Source of the DNA: Neobacillus vireti
GTDB lineage: Bacteria; Bacillota; Bacilli; Bacillales; Cytobacillaceae
Direction of reading: 5' to 3'
Length of the DNA: 64,000 nt
Assembly: GCF_001026695.1 (NCBI RefSeq)
Contig: NZ_LDNB01000006.1
Location: 1-64,000 of the forward strand
The translations under genes were made by a program, and so were the position numbers. The number at the start of each line of letters is the position of its first letter. Position 1 is the stretch's first letter. This document shows, piece by piece, positions 40,480-50,120 of this stretch. A model generated the notes under the pieces. The model worked only from the letters and a program-made list of their open reading frames with translations. It had not been told where the DNA came from and made no database searches.

Positions 40480-42894
40480 ATGAGAAAATTAGTGATGATC
40501 GGAAACGGAATGGCCGGTGTTAGAACGATTGAAGAAATCCTTAAACAGTCACCAGAACAATTTGAGATAACTATTTTTGGACAAGAGCCATACCCAAACT
40601 ATAATCGTATTAAGCTATCGAATATTCTTCAAGGCGATACAAATTTTGATGAAATCATTATCAATCCACTAGATTGGTATAAGGAAAATAATATTCAATT
40701 ATTTACAGGAGAAACAGTTGCAAACATTGATGTAGAGGCAAAGCGGGTCATCAGCAATCAAGGACGAGAAGTCGACTATGATGAATTGATTATTGCGACT
40801 GGATCCAATTCATTCATCCTGCCAATTCCAGGTGCAGATAAAAAAGGCGTAACAGGATTTCGCGATATCCAAGATTGTGAAATGATAATCAAGTCGGCTG
40901 AGCAGTATAAAAAGGCTGTGGTTATCGGCGGCGGGCTGCTCGGTCTTGAAGCTGCTAGAGGGCTACTAAATCTCGGAATGAAAGTTGATGTTGTCCATTT
41001 AATGCCGCACCTAATGGAACGCCAGCTCGATCCGATTGCATCGTCGCTGCTAAGAGCAGAGCTTGAATCCCAAGGCATGAACTTCTTAATGGAAAAAGAA
41101 ACTGTCGAAATCCTTGGAGACGAACGCGTAACAGGTTTGCGTTTTAAAGACGGCTCTGAAGTAGAAGCGGATCTTGTGGTGATGGCGATTGGGATTAAAT
41201 CCAATACAGCAGTCGCGAAAAACAGCGGCATTTACGTCAATCGCGGCATTGTCGTCAATGACTTCATGGAAACCAGCGTACCGAATGTTTACGCAGTTGG
41301 GGAATGTGCAGAGCACAGAGAAATTGTTTATGGCTTGGTTGCGCCATTATATGAACAGGGAAAAGTACTGGCAGAACGGATTTGCGGGGGTGAAGCGAAG
41401 CCGTATGCAGGATCTGTTACCGGAACGCAATTAAAGGTGGCAGGTGTTGACCTTTTCTCTGCAGGAGAAATTTTTGAAGATGGATCAACGAAATCAATCA
41501 TGATTTACAACGAATATGAAGGTATCTATAAACGAGTATTAACTAGAAATAATTTGATCGTCGGAATCGTCCTTTATGGCGATACAAAGGATAGTACAAA
41601 GTTGTTCCGGATGTTGACGAAAAAAGAAGATATTAGCGGGGTTTCCATCTTTCAAACAGAATGTTCGGGAAGCGGAGCAAGCGATGATATTGCTTCCATG
41701 CCAAATGATGAACTCGTTTGCGGCTGTAATGGAGTGACAAAAGGGGCAATTGTTGAAGCGATTCAAACACAAGGCCTCACGACACTTGACCAGGTTAGTC
41801 ATTGCACAAACGCTGGACGTTCTTGCGGACGCTGCAAACCAATGGTCAGCAGCATTCTTGCCCATACGCTTGGTGATCAATTCGATTCCGCTGCGGCACA
41901 GAAAACAAGCATTTGCAGCTGTACAACAATAAGCCGTGAGGAATTGGTGGCAGAAATCAAGGCAAAGGGCTTAACAAGTGTAAAGGAAGTCATGAACGTA
42001 CTAGAGTGGAACAATGAGGAAGGCTGCACGAAATGCCGTCCGGCCATCAACTATTATCTTGGTATGATTCACATGGATGAATACAAGGATGATCGTGATT
42101 CCCGCCTCGTCAATGAAAAAATGCACGCCAATATTCAGAAGGACGGAACCTACTCCGTTGTCCCACGAATGTACGGCGGGGTTACAACAGCAGCTGATTT
42201 GAAAAAAATCGCTGAGGTCGCGGAAAAGTACAACGTACCATTAGTAAAATTAACCGGCGGGCAGCGGATTGGCTTGTTCGGTGTGAAAAAAGAAGACCTA
42301 CCGGCGATGTGGGAAGAGCTTGATATGCCATCCGGCTATGCTTACGGAAAAACGCTTCGCACCGTAAAAACCTGCGTCGGCGCTCAATTCTGCCGCTACG
42401 GTACCCAGGATTCAATGGCACTGGGAATTGAGCTTGAGAAAAAGTTTGAACGTCTGGATACCCCGCATAAAGTAAAAATGGGCGTATCAGCGTGCCCACG
42501 TAACTGTTCTGAAGCAGGAATTAAAGACATCGGCTTCGTTGGTATTGATGGAGGCTGGGAGATTTACGTCGCAGGTAACGGCGGTGTTGACCTTCGCCCT
42601 GGCGACTTGCTATGCACAGTGAAAACGCAGGCAGAGGTTATGAAAATGACTGGCGCCTACCTCCAATATTACCGGGAAACAGCGAATTATTTAGAGCGTA
42701 CTTCAAAGTGGGTGGAACGCGTAGGCTTAGACCATGTGAAGGAAGTCTTGGCAGATGAGGAAACACGTAAAGCGTTAAACGAGCGGATGAATCAAACACT
42801 GAAAAAGTACATCGAGCCTTGGAACGAAGCCATTCAAAATGAAGAAATACAAGATAAATATTATGCACAGCATACTATCAAGGTTGGGGAGTGA
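40480..42894 (+). CDS. nirB: nitrite reductase (NADH) large subunit
   Basis: NirB reduces nitrite to ammonia with NADH in the cytosol. The 804-residue protein has an FAD/NAD domain (LVMIGNGMAGVRTIEE; second Rossmann motif VVIGGGLLGLEAARGL). A BFD-type 2Fe-2S segment (CGCNG from Cys414, then GRSCGRC) and a second CSC...CTKC segment follow. The sulfite/nitrite reductase core has Cys632, Cys638, Cys672 and Cys676 (CVGAQFC and CPRNC) as ligands for siroheme and 4Fe-4S. It leads an operon with nirD and siroheme genes. Confidence 0.96.
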   Translation: MRKLVMIGNGMAGVRTIEEILKQSPEQFEITIFGQEPYPNYNRIKLSNILQGDTNFDEIIINPLDWYKENNIQLFTGETVANIDVEAKRVISNQGREVDYDELIIATGSNSFILPIPGADKKGVTGFRDIQDCEMIIKSAEQYKKAVVIGGGLLGLEAARGLLNLGMKVDVVHLMPHLMERQLDPIASSLLRAELESQGMNFLMEKETVEILGDERVTGLRFKDGSEVEADLVVMAIGIKSNTAVAKNSGIYVNRGIVVNDFMETSVPNVYAVGECAEHREIVYGLVAPLYEQGKVLAERICGGEAKPYAGSVTGTQLKVAGVDLFSAGEIFEDGSTKSIMIYNEYEGIYKRVLTRNNLIVGIVLYGDTKDSTKLFRMLTKKEDISGVSIFQTECSGSGASDDIASMPNDELVCGCNGVTKGAIVEAIQTQGLTTLDQVSHCTNAGRSCGRCKPMVSSILAHTLGDQFDSAAAQKTSICSCTTISREELVAEIKAKGLTSVKEVMNVLEWNNEEGCTKCRPAINYYLGMIHMDEYKDDRDSRLVNEKMHANIQKDGTYSVVPRMYGGVTTAADLKKIAEVAEKYNVPLVKLTGGQRIGLFGVKKEDLPAMWEELDMPSGYAYGKTLRTVKTCVGAQFCRYGTQDSMALGIELEKKFERLDTPHKVKMGVSACPRNCSEAGIKDIGFVGIDGGWEIYVAGNGGVDLRPGDLLCTVKTQAEVMKMTGAYLQYYRETANYLERTSKWVERVGLDHVKEVLADEETRKALNERMNQTLKKYIEPWNEAIQNEEIQDKYYAQHTIKVGE

Positions 42895-42900
42895 GTCCAA

Positions 42901-43221
42901 ATGATTACAACATTAACAAGAATTCCGGTGGCAAACTATTCTAATCTAAAAGCTAGGGCAGGTTATTCTCTTAAAATTAATCAGACAGAAATTGCGCTAT
43001 TTAAGGTCACAAACGGCAAGGTTTACGCATTAGAAAATCACAGTCCCCATCCGAAGGGCGGTGTCCTTTCGGAAGGTCTTGTCAGCGGTGAATATGTTTA
43101 CTGCCCCGTCTATGATTGGAAGATTTCATTAGTAGATGGCAGGGTCCAGGGACCGGACGAGGGTCAAGTAAGGACATTTAAGGTAGAAAGAGAAGAAGAT
43201 ATTGTTTTTATCGTATTATAA
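42901..43221 (+). CDS. nirD: nitrite reductase small subunit, Rieske-like fold with lost ligands
   Basis: The 106-residue protein has the Rieske-like fold of NirD/NasE (IALFKVTNGKVYALENHS, then GEYVYCPVYDWKISLVDGRV). The CxH...CxxH cluster pattern of Rieske proteins is incomplete: Ser48 and Tyr71 replace Cys and His, while His50 and Cys68 remain. Enterobacterial NirD also lacks the cluster, so the protein may be structural. It starts six bases after nirB. Confidence 0.92.
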   Translation: MITTLTRIPVANYSNLKARAGYSLKINQTEIALFKVTNGKVYALENHSPHPKGGVLSEGLVSGEYVYCPVYDWKISLVDGRVQGPDEGQVRTFKVEREEDIVFIVL

Positions 43222-43290
43222 GGGCTGTTTTTCGTAAAATTTGAAAAAAACAATACCGAAAACAGTGTTTAACACCCGAAGAAAATTTTT

Positions 43291-43384
43291 ATCAGCGATT
43301 TTACAAGGTTTATCGGCGAATTTAAGTAATATATCAGCGAATATTTCGTTTTATCAGCGAATCTAGCATGTTTATCAGCGAATC
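43291..43384 (+). repeat. 21-bp phased array, core TTTATCAGCGAATC, 5 units
   Basis: ATCAGCGA (or ATCGGCGA) starts at 43291, 43312, 43333, 43353 and 43374, spaced 21, 21, 20 and 21. It has the same core and nearly the same spacing pattern as 14431-14521. It lies between nirD and cobA-hemD within what is otherwise one operon. Confidence 0.9.
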
Positions 43385-43428
43385 TCAAAAAAGCACTTAG
43401 CATGGCAACACGGAAGGAAGGCTGCAGG

Positions 43429-44886
43429 ATGAAAACAGGAAAAGTATTTTTAGTAGGCGCGGGGCCAGGGGACGTAGGACTTATCACTGTTAAAGGGATG
43501 GAAGCAATCAAGCGGGCTGAAGTCATTTTATATGACCGACTTGCCAATCCAAAACTATTAGAATTTGCCACCAGCAATTGTGAGCTCATTTACTGCGGCA
43601 AATTGCCTGACCGCCATATTTTACGCCAGGAGAACATTAATGATCTTTTGGTGGAAAAGGCGTTAGCAGGAAAATTGGTCGTCCGTTTAAAAGGCGGCGA
43701 CCCCGGCGTTTTCGGCCGCGTGGGCGAAGAAGCAGCCGCCCTTGCCCAATACGAAATTCCTTTTGAAATCGTGCCTGGCATTTCATCGGGGATTGCAGCC
43801 CCCCTTTATGCCGGAATTCCTGTCACCCATCGTGAGCATGCCGAATCCTTTGCCGTCGTCACCGCCCATGACAAATCTAAGGACGGCAAGCCACTGCTTG
43901 ACTGGGAAGGCCTTGCCCGCGGTGTCGATACGATTGCTTTTTACATGGGTGTCGGGAATTTACCGTTTATCTGTGAGAATCTTGTTACACACGGCAAACC
44001 TGCTACCACACCAGTCATTTTGATCCAATGGGGTACATTTGGCCGCCAGAAAACATTGCAAGGGACGCTTGCCAATATTTCAGCGAAGGTCCTAGAAGCA
44101 AAGTTCACCAATCCCGCCATCATTCTTGTCGGTGAAGTCATCTCACTTCGGGAAAAAATTAGCTGGTTTGAGCGTAAGCCATTGTATGGACGGCAAATAA
44201 TGCTTGCGCGAACCGGTGAGGGTGTCAGTGGATTGGCGAAGGAATTAATGGAGTCTGGCGCAGATGTGATTGAATTCCCAAAATGGAAAAGGATATCCTT
44301 ACCAATTCATTCGGATATACTAGCTAACATTTCGAGCTATAAAGGAATTTTGTTCACATCTCCTGAAAGTGTCGGCGACTTTTTCAAAACATTGATGGAC
44401 AATCGAGTGGATATTAGAAAAGTAACGGCGGATGTTTTTGGTGTTTCTATTAAAACAATAAATGCCTTACGGGAACGCGGTTTGACTCCCCATTTAATCG
44501 ATGAGATGTCAGAGGCAGGTAAACTACTTATTGTCGGTGATAATAGAATTTTAAAACATAATCACCCTAATGCCGACAACTGGATAACAAGTAGAAAGGA
44601 GCTCGACCTCCAATTCCTGCCTATTTTTAAAAGAATGCTAGAGGAAGCAGATGTGAACACCATGGTTTTCCCTTGCCGGGCATCTGTAGAGCCTTTTATT
44701 GAAGGGTTAAAGGAATGTGGAATAGATGTACTAGAGTTTATGAAGGATTTGCAGGTAGTCAGTATGGGCAATCAAACGATGGGATCTGTGGAAATGGCTG
44801 GACTTCGATCACATGGGATGCCAAGAAGAGCAACTAAAGAAGCCTTGGTGGAATACTTGGCAGGACAACCGCTTAAGGGGGTATAA
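43429..44886 (+). CDS. cobA: fused uroporphyrinogen-III methyltransferase / uroporphyrinogen-III synthase
   Basis: The N-terminal part (about 1-245) is SUMT, with VGAGPGDVGL at residues 9-18, RLKGGDPGVFGR, and PGISSGIAAP; it methylates uroporphyrinogen III to precorrin-2 using SAM. The rest (to 485) resembles a HemD-type uroporphyrinogen-III synthase. B. subtilis NasF has this fused layout. It supplies siroheme for NirB. The ATG at 43429 follows GGAAGG; an in-frame ATG upstream at 43402 has no site. Confidence 0.93.
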   Translation: MKTGKVFLVGAGPGDVGLITVKGMEAIKRAEVILYDRLANPKLLEFATSNCELIYCGKLPDRHILRQENINDLLVEKALAGKLVVRLKGGDPGVFGRVGEEAAALAQYEIPFEIVPGISSGIAAPLYAGIPVTHREHAESFAVVTAHDKSKDGKPLLDWEGLARGVDTIAFYMGVGNLPFICENLVTHGKPATTPVILIQWGTFGRQKTLQGTLANISAKVLEAKFTNPAIILVGEVISLREKISWFERKPLYGRQIMLARTGEGVSGLAKELMESGADVIEFPKWKRISLPIHSDILANISSYKGILFTSPESVGDFFKTLMDNRVDIRKVTADVFGVSIKTINALRERGLTPHLIDEMSEAGKLLIVGDNRILKHNHPNADNWITSRKELDLQFLPIFKRMLEEADVNTMVFPCRASVEPFIEGLKECGIDVLEFMKDLQVVSMGNQTMGSVEMAGLRSHGMPRRATKEALVEYLAGQPLKGV

Positions 44887-44890
44887 GATC

Positions 44891-45616
44891 ATGGAGGCTG
44901 TCATTTATCTTGCCCATGGCAGCAGGCGGGCAGCGGCAAACGAGAAGTTTATTTCTTTTATTAAAAAAGTGATGCACCAGTCTGCGGCAGCCATTCAGTC
45001 CTATGGATTTCTTGAGCATAAGGAACCATCGATTACTCAGGCGATTGACATCTGCATCGAACAAGGGGCAAGCGAAATCACGGTTGTCCCTGTTTTCCTA
45101 TTGCCTGGGGTTCATGCGGCGGTGGATATTCCAGCAGAACTGGACCGCTATCCGGACATTGTTTTCCACTATGGAAGGCCGCTAGGTGTTGATGACAGTA
45201 TAGTGGAAATTCTTGCGGACAGGCTGGCTGCTGCTGGTTTTGAAGGCAAAATGGATGAAGCGGTGCTGATGGTGAGCCACGGGAGCCGAGCCCCTGAAGC
45301 GGCGATTGAATTTGAAAAACTAGCATTGGGTTTGGCAGAGAAAATTGGTAGTAAAGTTCACACGGCCTTCGTCACTACGCCAGTTTTCTATCATGATGTG
45401 GCGGCAAAACTAGCAGATAAGAAGATTTATATACTTCCTCACTTCTTGTTTTCTGGAGGCTATACCGTCAAAATGAAGAGAGAGCTGGATCAGTCGGGCG
45501 GAGATATTATTTTTTGTGAGCCAGTTGGATTTGCTGAAAAATTAATTCCGCTGATTGAAAAAAGAGTTGCGGAGGTTACGCATGAGTTCAAATTATCCGA
45601 TTATGTTACGGCTTGA
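44891..45616 (+). CDS. sirB: sirohydrochlorin ferrochelatase
   Basis: SirB inserts iron into sirohydrochlorin. The 241-residue protein has two CbiX-like halves, each opening with a similar His motif: YLAHGSRR (His9) and MVSHGSRAPE (near residue 130). Such duplication is typical of the family. AAGGGGG precedes the ATG at 44891, just after cobA-hemD. Its end overlaps sirC by 35 bases. Confidence 0.9.
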   Translation: MEAVIYLAHGSRRAAANEKFISFIKKVMHQSAAAIQSYGFLEHKEPSITQAIDICIEQGASEITVVPVFLLPGVHAAVDIPAELDRYPDIVFHYGRPLGVDDSIVEILADRLAAAGFEGKMDEAVLMVSHGSRAPEAAIEFEKLALGLAEKIGSKVHTAFVTTPVFYHDVAAKLADKKIYILPHFLFSGGYTVKMKRELDQSGGDIIFCEPVGFAEKLIPLIEKRVAEVTHEFKLSDYVTA

Positions 45617-46202
45617 AGGAAAAAGAGTAGTGGTCGTTGGCGGCGGTAAGGTGGCCGAGCGGAAGGTAAGCGGCTTACTTGGCACTGGGGCTCGTGTTAC
45701 GGTGGTCAGCCCGGAAGCAACGGAAGATATACAAAGGCTCTTTCATGCTGGAAAAATTGAATGGGTGCAGCGGCATTTTTCTGGAGGGGATTTGCAGGGG
45801 GCGTTTATGGTCTTTGCAGCAACAAACGATAAGATTCTTAACTTGTCGATAAAAGATTCAGCAGAGCCTCACCAGCTCGTTATGGTAGTCGATGATCTAG
45901 AGAAATCTGATTTTCATCTTCCATCGACATTTCACCGCGGTCGTTTGTCGATTTCTGTTTCAACCGGTGGTGCGAGCCCAACTTTTGCCAGGAAAATTCG
46001 TGAGCAGCTGGAGCAGGAGTTTGATGAAAGGTACGAAGAATATCTCAATTTTCTTTTTGAGAAGAGAAAGTGGATTATTAAAGAAGTGGCAGAAACCACT
46101 TTAAAAAGCAAACTGTTAACAGCAATTGCAAGCGATGAGTTTTTAAACAGCAACGACCGTGAGGGAGACTTCCGGCGGTTATATCAAGAATTAACTTTTT
46201 GA
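45582..46202 (+). CDS. sirC: precorrin-2 dehydrogenase
   Basis: SirC oxidises precorrin-2 to sirohydrochlorin with NAD. The 206-residue protein has a Rossmann motif (VVVVGGGKVAERK, about 16-28), the SVSTGGASPTFARKIR segment, and a C-terminal helical part. With cobA and sirB it completes siroheme synthesis from uroporphyrinogen III. GGAGG precedes the ATG at 45582, which lies within sirB. Confidence 0.92.
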   Translation: MSSNYPIMLRLEGKRVVVVGGGKVAERKVSGLLGTGARVTVVSPEATEDIQRLFHAGKIEWVQRHFSGGDLQGAFMVFAATNDKILNLSIKDSAEPHQLVMVVDDLEKSDFHLPSTFHRGRLSISVSTGGASPTFARKIREQLEQEFDERYEEYLNFLFEKRKWIIKEVAETTLKSKLLTAIASDEFLNSNDREGDFRRLYQELTF

Positions 46203-46242
46203 AATTAGTGATAGGACTTAAAAACATTTGGGGTGCAGTCAA

Positions 46243-46273
46243 ATGGTTAAAGGAACTAGGCTCCTTTAACCAT
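46243..46273. terminator. hairpin shared by convergent sirC and GNAT genes
   Basis: ATGGTTAAAGGA (46243-46254) and TCCTTTAACCAT (46262-46273) are perfect 12-bp arms around ACTAGGC. One arm lies within the last codons of the GNAT gene. There is no T run on either side; it is a possible bidirectional transcript end. Confidence 0.5.
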
Positions 46274-46729
46274 CGTCAAAAATTCAATATCCCTATGACA
46301 GAACTCTTTTTCCTTCACAAACCCAAGTTTTTCATAAAGACGGATCGCCCGGGTATTAAACGTTGCCACGGTAAGTCGAACTGGAACAACACCGTGCACC
46401 TCGTAAATTTGCTGAAGAATAAATGTAAAAAATGAAAACCCCTTTCCCCGACCAGTAAACTCTGGGTTCATCCCAATGCCAACATCAATATAACCTTGAG
46501 GATATGCCCCAAAATCAGCACCAATCGGAACTTGAGCCGAATCACCAATGCAGAAAAATCCAAATACCTCATCATGATCATCCAAGATTGCTGAATAAGA
46601 GTGATTCAACATTTCCTGCACAGCTTCCACACTATACTCATTATCATAAAAATCATAAGGTGTCTCGTAGCTCCAACTTAATATCTTCTCTGCAAAAATT
46701 TCATCCATTTCCTTCAGATAAAGCAACAC
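46256..46729 (-). CDS. GNAT-family N-acetyltransferase
   Basis: The 157-residue protein fits the GNAT fold: a central strand (YIDVGIGMNPEF), the acetyl-CoA loop TGRGKGFSFFTFIL (near residue 92), and the closing NTRAIRLYEKLGFVKE. It should transfer acetyl from acetyl-CoA to an unknown amine. The GTG start at 46729 follows GGGAGG by about seven bases. It stands alone, convergent with the siroheme genes. Confidence 0.85.
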   Translation of the reverse strand: MLLYLKEMDEIFAEKILSWSYETPYDFYDNEYSVEAVQEMLNHSYSAILDDHDEVFGFFCIGDSAQVPIGADFGAYPQGYIDVGIGMNPEFTGRGKGFSFFTFILQQIYEVHGVVPVRLTVATFNTRAIRLYEKLGFVKEKEFCHRDIEFLTMVKGA

Positions 46730-46885
46730 TCAAGTCCCTCCCAACAACAAATAGGTAATCATATCCAATCGATACAAGACCAGATATATCAAGTATTTTA
46801 TTAGTTTAATAAAATAGCAACAGGGTATTTTTACCTATTTCTTTAAATTTTCAGAAAAGTAGTTCCATTTTTAAATATTGTGTTA

Positions 46886-46923
46886 TATAATACAAAACGT
46901 AGGTTGTTACTGTATTATAACAA
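46886..46923 (+). promoter_or_regulatory. aceB promoter -10 box and adjoining inverted repeat
   Basis: TATAAT (46886-46891) lies 17 bases after a weak -35 TTCCAT (46863-46868). Downstream, TTGTTA (46904-46909) and TAACAA (46918-46923) form a palindrome at the predicted transcript start, a possible operator. No regulator for it is identifiable here. Confidence 0.5.
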
Positions 46924-46939
46924 AGAGGTGATTAAGTTC

Positions 46940-48532
46940 ATGGCGACACAAACGACTGGTATTGAAGTGGTAGGGGCAATAAAAGCCCAGTATGATGAGA
47001 TTTTAACTCCGGAGGCTTTGAATTTTATTGAGGAGCTAGAGCAAAAGTTCGGTGCAAGAAGATTGGAACTGTTACAGTACAGACAAAAACGCCAACAGGA
47101 AATTGATAACGGCAAACTGCCGGATTTCCTTCCTGAAACAAAACATATTCGCAATGGGGAATGGACGATTGCACCGCTGCCAAAAGACCTTCAAGACCGC
47201 CGTGTAGAAATTACCGGACCGACAGACCGTAAAATGGTCATTAATGCCTTGAATTCTGGGGCGAAATTGTTTATGGCTGATTTTGAGGATGCCACTTCAC
47301 CAACATGGGAAAATGCTGTCGAAGGCCAAATCAACTTACGAGATGCAGTGAAACGGACGATTCGTTTTGAAAACCCGAATGGGAAGAAATATGCGTTAAA
47401 GGAAGAAACAGCGGTGCTAATTCCAAGACCACGCGGGCTACATCTGGAAGAAAAACATGTGCTTTTAGACGGCAAATCTATCTCAGGAAGCTTTTTCGAC
47501 TTCGGCATGTATTTTTTTCACAATGTAAAGGCGCTGCTTGCTAAAGGTTCAGGCCCATATTTCTACCTGCCAAAGCTTGAAAGCCATTTAGAAGCACGGC
47601 TTTGGAATGATGTATTTGTTTTTGCACAGGAAAAGCTTGGGGTTGCTCAAGGAACCATCAAAGCAACGGTATTAATCGAAACCATCATGGCTGCATTTGA
47701 AATGGATGAAATTCTTTATGAATTAAAGGAGCATTCCGCCGGCTTAAACTGCGGCAGATGGGATTATATTTTCAGCTTTATAAAAAAACTGCGTAACCAA
47801 AAGGATGTCATTTTGCCGGATCGCGCTCAAGTCACGATGACTTCACCGTTTATGCGCTCCTATTCGCTGCTGACGATTCAAACATGCCATCGCCGCAAGG
47901 CACCTGCAATGGGCGGAATGGCGGCACAAATTCCGGTGAAAAATAACCCGCAGGCTAATGAAGAGGCCTTCGCAAAAGTCCTTGCCGATAAAGAGCGGGA
48001 AGCACGCGACGGACATGACGGTACATGGGTAGCGCACCCAGGACTTGTCCCAGTAGCAATGGAAGCATTCAATCGTGAAATGCCAACGCCAAACCAAATC
48101 CATACGGCCAAACAGCAGAAAATAACGATTACAGCTCAAGATTTACTTGAGATACCTGGTGGAACGATCACGGAAGCAGGTGTCCGTACGAATATCAATG
48201 TTGGCATTCAATATGTCGCTTCCTGGCTTTCCGGCAGAGGAGCAGCGCCTATCTATAACTTAATGGAGGATGCGGCAACGGCTGAAATTTCACGGGCGCA
48301 GCTTTGGCAGTGGATTCGCCATCCAAGAGGGGTTCTAGATGACGGCAGGAAAATAACGATCGAAATGTATGAACAATTTAAAGGCGAGGAACTGGAGAGA
48401 ATCAAGCAGGAAATCGGAATCCAATACTTTGAGAATGGCCGGTTTGATGAAGCTATTCGCCTATTTGACCGCTTAATTTTAAATGATGAGTTTGTTGATT
48501 TCTTAACATTGCCTGGATATGAGCAGTTATAA
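46940..48532 (+). CDS. aceB: malate synthase A
   Basis: AceB condenses glyoxylate with acetyl-CoA to malate, the second glyoxylate shunt step. The 530-residue protein has the family segments TGPTDRKMVINALNSGAKLF, MADFEDATSPTW, and GLNCGRWDYIFS. The ATG at 46940 follows AAAGAGGTG. An upstream in-frame ATG at 46880 would include the promoter -10 region. aceA follows 55 bases later without a terminator, so the pair is an operon. Confidence 0.96.
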   Translation: MATQTTGIEVVGAIKAQYDEILTPEALNFIEELEQKFGARRLELLQYRQKRQQEIDNGKLPDFLPETKHIRNGEWTIAPLPKDLQDRRVEITGPTDRKMVINALNSGAKLFMADFEDATSPTWENAVEGQINLRDAVKRTIRFENPNGKKYALKEETAVLIPRPRGLHLEEKHVLLDGKSISGSFFDFGMYFFHNVKALLAKGSGPYFYLPKLESHLEARLWNDVFVFAQEKLGVAQGTIKATVLIETIMAAFEMDEILYELKEHSAGLNCGRWDYIFSFIKKLRNQKDVILPDRAQVTMTSPFMRSYSLLTIQTCHRRKAPAMGGMAAQIPVKNNPQANEEAFAKVLADKEREARDGHDGTWVAHPGLVPVAMEAFNREMPTPNQIHTAKQQKITITAQDLLEIPGGTITEAGVRTNINVGIQYVASWLSGRGAAPIYNLMEDAATAEISRAQLWQWIRHPRGVLDDGRKITIEMYEQFKGEELERIKQEIGIQYFENGRFDEAIRLFDRLILNDEFVDFLTLPGYEQL

Positions 48533-48587
48533 AAGGCGTTAATTTTTTGAAAAATAATCTAATAGATTGATAGGAGGAGTTTTTAAA

Positions 48588-49877
48588 ATGACTGATTCAA
48601 GAGTAGCTGTGTTGCAGGAAAGCTGGGAATTAGATTCGCGTTGGCAAGGGATTACAAGACCGTACACGGCCGAGGATGTTATTAAGCTGCGCGGTTCGAT
48701 TGATATCGAACATACTTTGGCTCTTAAAGGTGCTGAAAAGTTATGGAAGCTGCTAAATGAAGAAGACTATATTAATGCCCTTGGTGCCTTAACAGGAAAT
48801 CAGGCAGTGCAGCAGGTTAAAGCTGGGCTAAAAGCCATATACTTAAGCGGCTGGCAGGTAGCAGCCGATGCCAACCTTTCCGGACATATGTATCCAGACC
48901 AAAGCTTGTACCCGGCAAACAGTGTGCCAAGCGTGGTCAAACGAATTAACCAGGCACTTCAGCGCGCGGACCAAATCACCCATTCCGAAGGTGACGATTC
49001 GATTGATTGGTTCGCTCCAATTGTTGCCGATGCCGAGGCAGGCTTTGGCGGACAGTTAAACTGTTTCGAATTGATGAAGGGCATGATCGAAGCAGGAGCG
49101 TCAGGCGTCCACTTTGAAGACCAGCTTTCTTCCGAGAAAAAATGCGGCCATTTAGGCGGTAAAGTATTGTTGCCAACACAAACGGCGGTTCGCAACTTGA
49201 TTGCTGCCCGCTTGGCCGCGGATGTAATGGACGTTCCAACCGTATTAGTTGCCCGTACCGACGCCAATGCTGCTGATTTAATTACAAGTGACATCGATAT
49301 GAATGATGCTCCGTTCATTACCGGCGAGCGGACTGGCGAAGGATTTTTCCGTGTTAGGGCAGGGATTGAACAGGCGATTGCCCGCGGTTTGGCTTACGCC
49401 CCATATGCGGATCTCATTTGGTGTGAAACTTCAGAGCCGAATATTGACGAAGCAAGACAATTTGCTGAAGCCATTCATGAGCAGTTCCCTGGCAAATTGT
49501 TGGCTTACAACTGTTCGCCATCATTTAACTGGAAAAAGAAACTCGATGAAGAAACAATTGCGAAATTCCAAGAGGAACTTGGAAAAATGGGCTACAAGTT
49601 CCAATTCGTGACCCTTGCCGGCTTCCACGCCTTAAACCACAGCATGTTCGAGCTTGCCCGCGGCTACAAGGAACGCGGCATGGCAGCCTACTCCGAATTG
49701 CAGCAAGCAGAGTTTGACAGCGAGCAATACGGCTACACCGCTACACGCCACCAGCGCGAGGTTGGAACAGGTTACTTTGATCAAGTATCAATGGTAATTA
49801 CCGGTGGAACCTCATCAACAACCGCGTTGAAGGGGTCAACTGAAGAGGCGCAATTCACCGGTTCTACTCAAAAATAA
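48588..49877 (+). CDS. aceA: isocitrate lyase
   Basis: AceA splits isocitrate into glyoxylate and succinate, allowing growth on acetate or fatty acids. The 429-residue protein has the catalytic KKCGHLGGK (near residue 184), GWQVAADAN, and the [11 protein letters not shown] metal-site region. AGGAGGAG precedes the ATG at 48588. A terminator hairpin follows at 49888. Confidence 0.97.
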   Translation: MTDSRVAVLQESWELDSRWQGITRPYTAEDVIKLRGSIDIEHTLALKGAEKLWKLLNEEDYINALGALTGNQAVQQVKAGLKAIYLSGWQVAADANLSGHMYPDQSLYPANSVPSVVKRINQALQRADQITHSEGDDSIDWFAPIVADAEAGFGGQLNCFELMKGMIEAGASGVHFEDQLSSEKKCGHLGGKVLLPTQTAVRNLIAARLAADVMDVPTVLVARTDANAADLITSDIDMNDAPFITGERTGEGFFRVRAGIEQAIARGLAYAPYADLIWCETSEPNIDEARQFAEAIHEQFPGKLLAYNCSPSFNWKKKLDEETIAKFQEELGKMGYKFQFVTLAGFHALNHSMFELARGYKERGMAAYSELQQAEFDSEQYGYTATRHQREVGTGYFDQVSMVITGGTSSTTALKGSTEEAQFTGSTQK

Positions 49878-49887
49878 TGATGTGTGG

Positions 49888-49919
49888 TCCTTCTCTCCAA
49901 TTGGAGGGGAGGATTTCTT
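49888..49919 (+). terminator. terminator after aceA
   Basis: TCCTTCTCTCC (49888-49898) pairs with GGAGGGGAGGA (49903-49913) over 11 positions with two G-U pairs and an AATT loop, followed by TTTCTT. Confidence 0.75.
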
Positions 49920-49971
49920 GGGTTTGGGCGATATTAATTATGGATCATGGTGGGGGATTGATTGATAAATT

Positions 49972-50119
49972 GAGTTTACTGGCGGAAGGGGTGAGTTTAC
50001 TGGCGGAAGGGGTGAGCTTACTGGCGGAAGGGGTGAGCTTACTGGCGGAAGGGGTGAGTTTACTGGCGGAAGAGGTGAGCTTACTGGCGGAAGAGGTGAG
50101 TTTACTGGCGGAAAAGGTA
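49972..50119 (+). repeat. 21-bp phased array, core TTACTGGCGGAAG, 7 units
   Basis: GGCGGA starts at 49981, 50002, 50023, 50044, 50065, 50086 and 50107, an exact 21-base period. Units are nearly identical (GAGTTTACTGGCGGAAGGGGT), so this is the youngest-looking array. It would read as SLLAEGV heptads, but no ribosome site or domain supports translation. Confidence 0.95.
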
Positions 50120-50120
50120 T

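Noticed and set aside
43269-43589. Minus-strand open frame with FADK repeats
   Set aside because: It is the repeat array plus antisense of cobA; the 20-bp step changes frame within the array.
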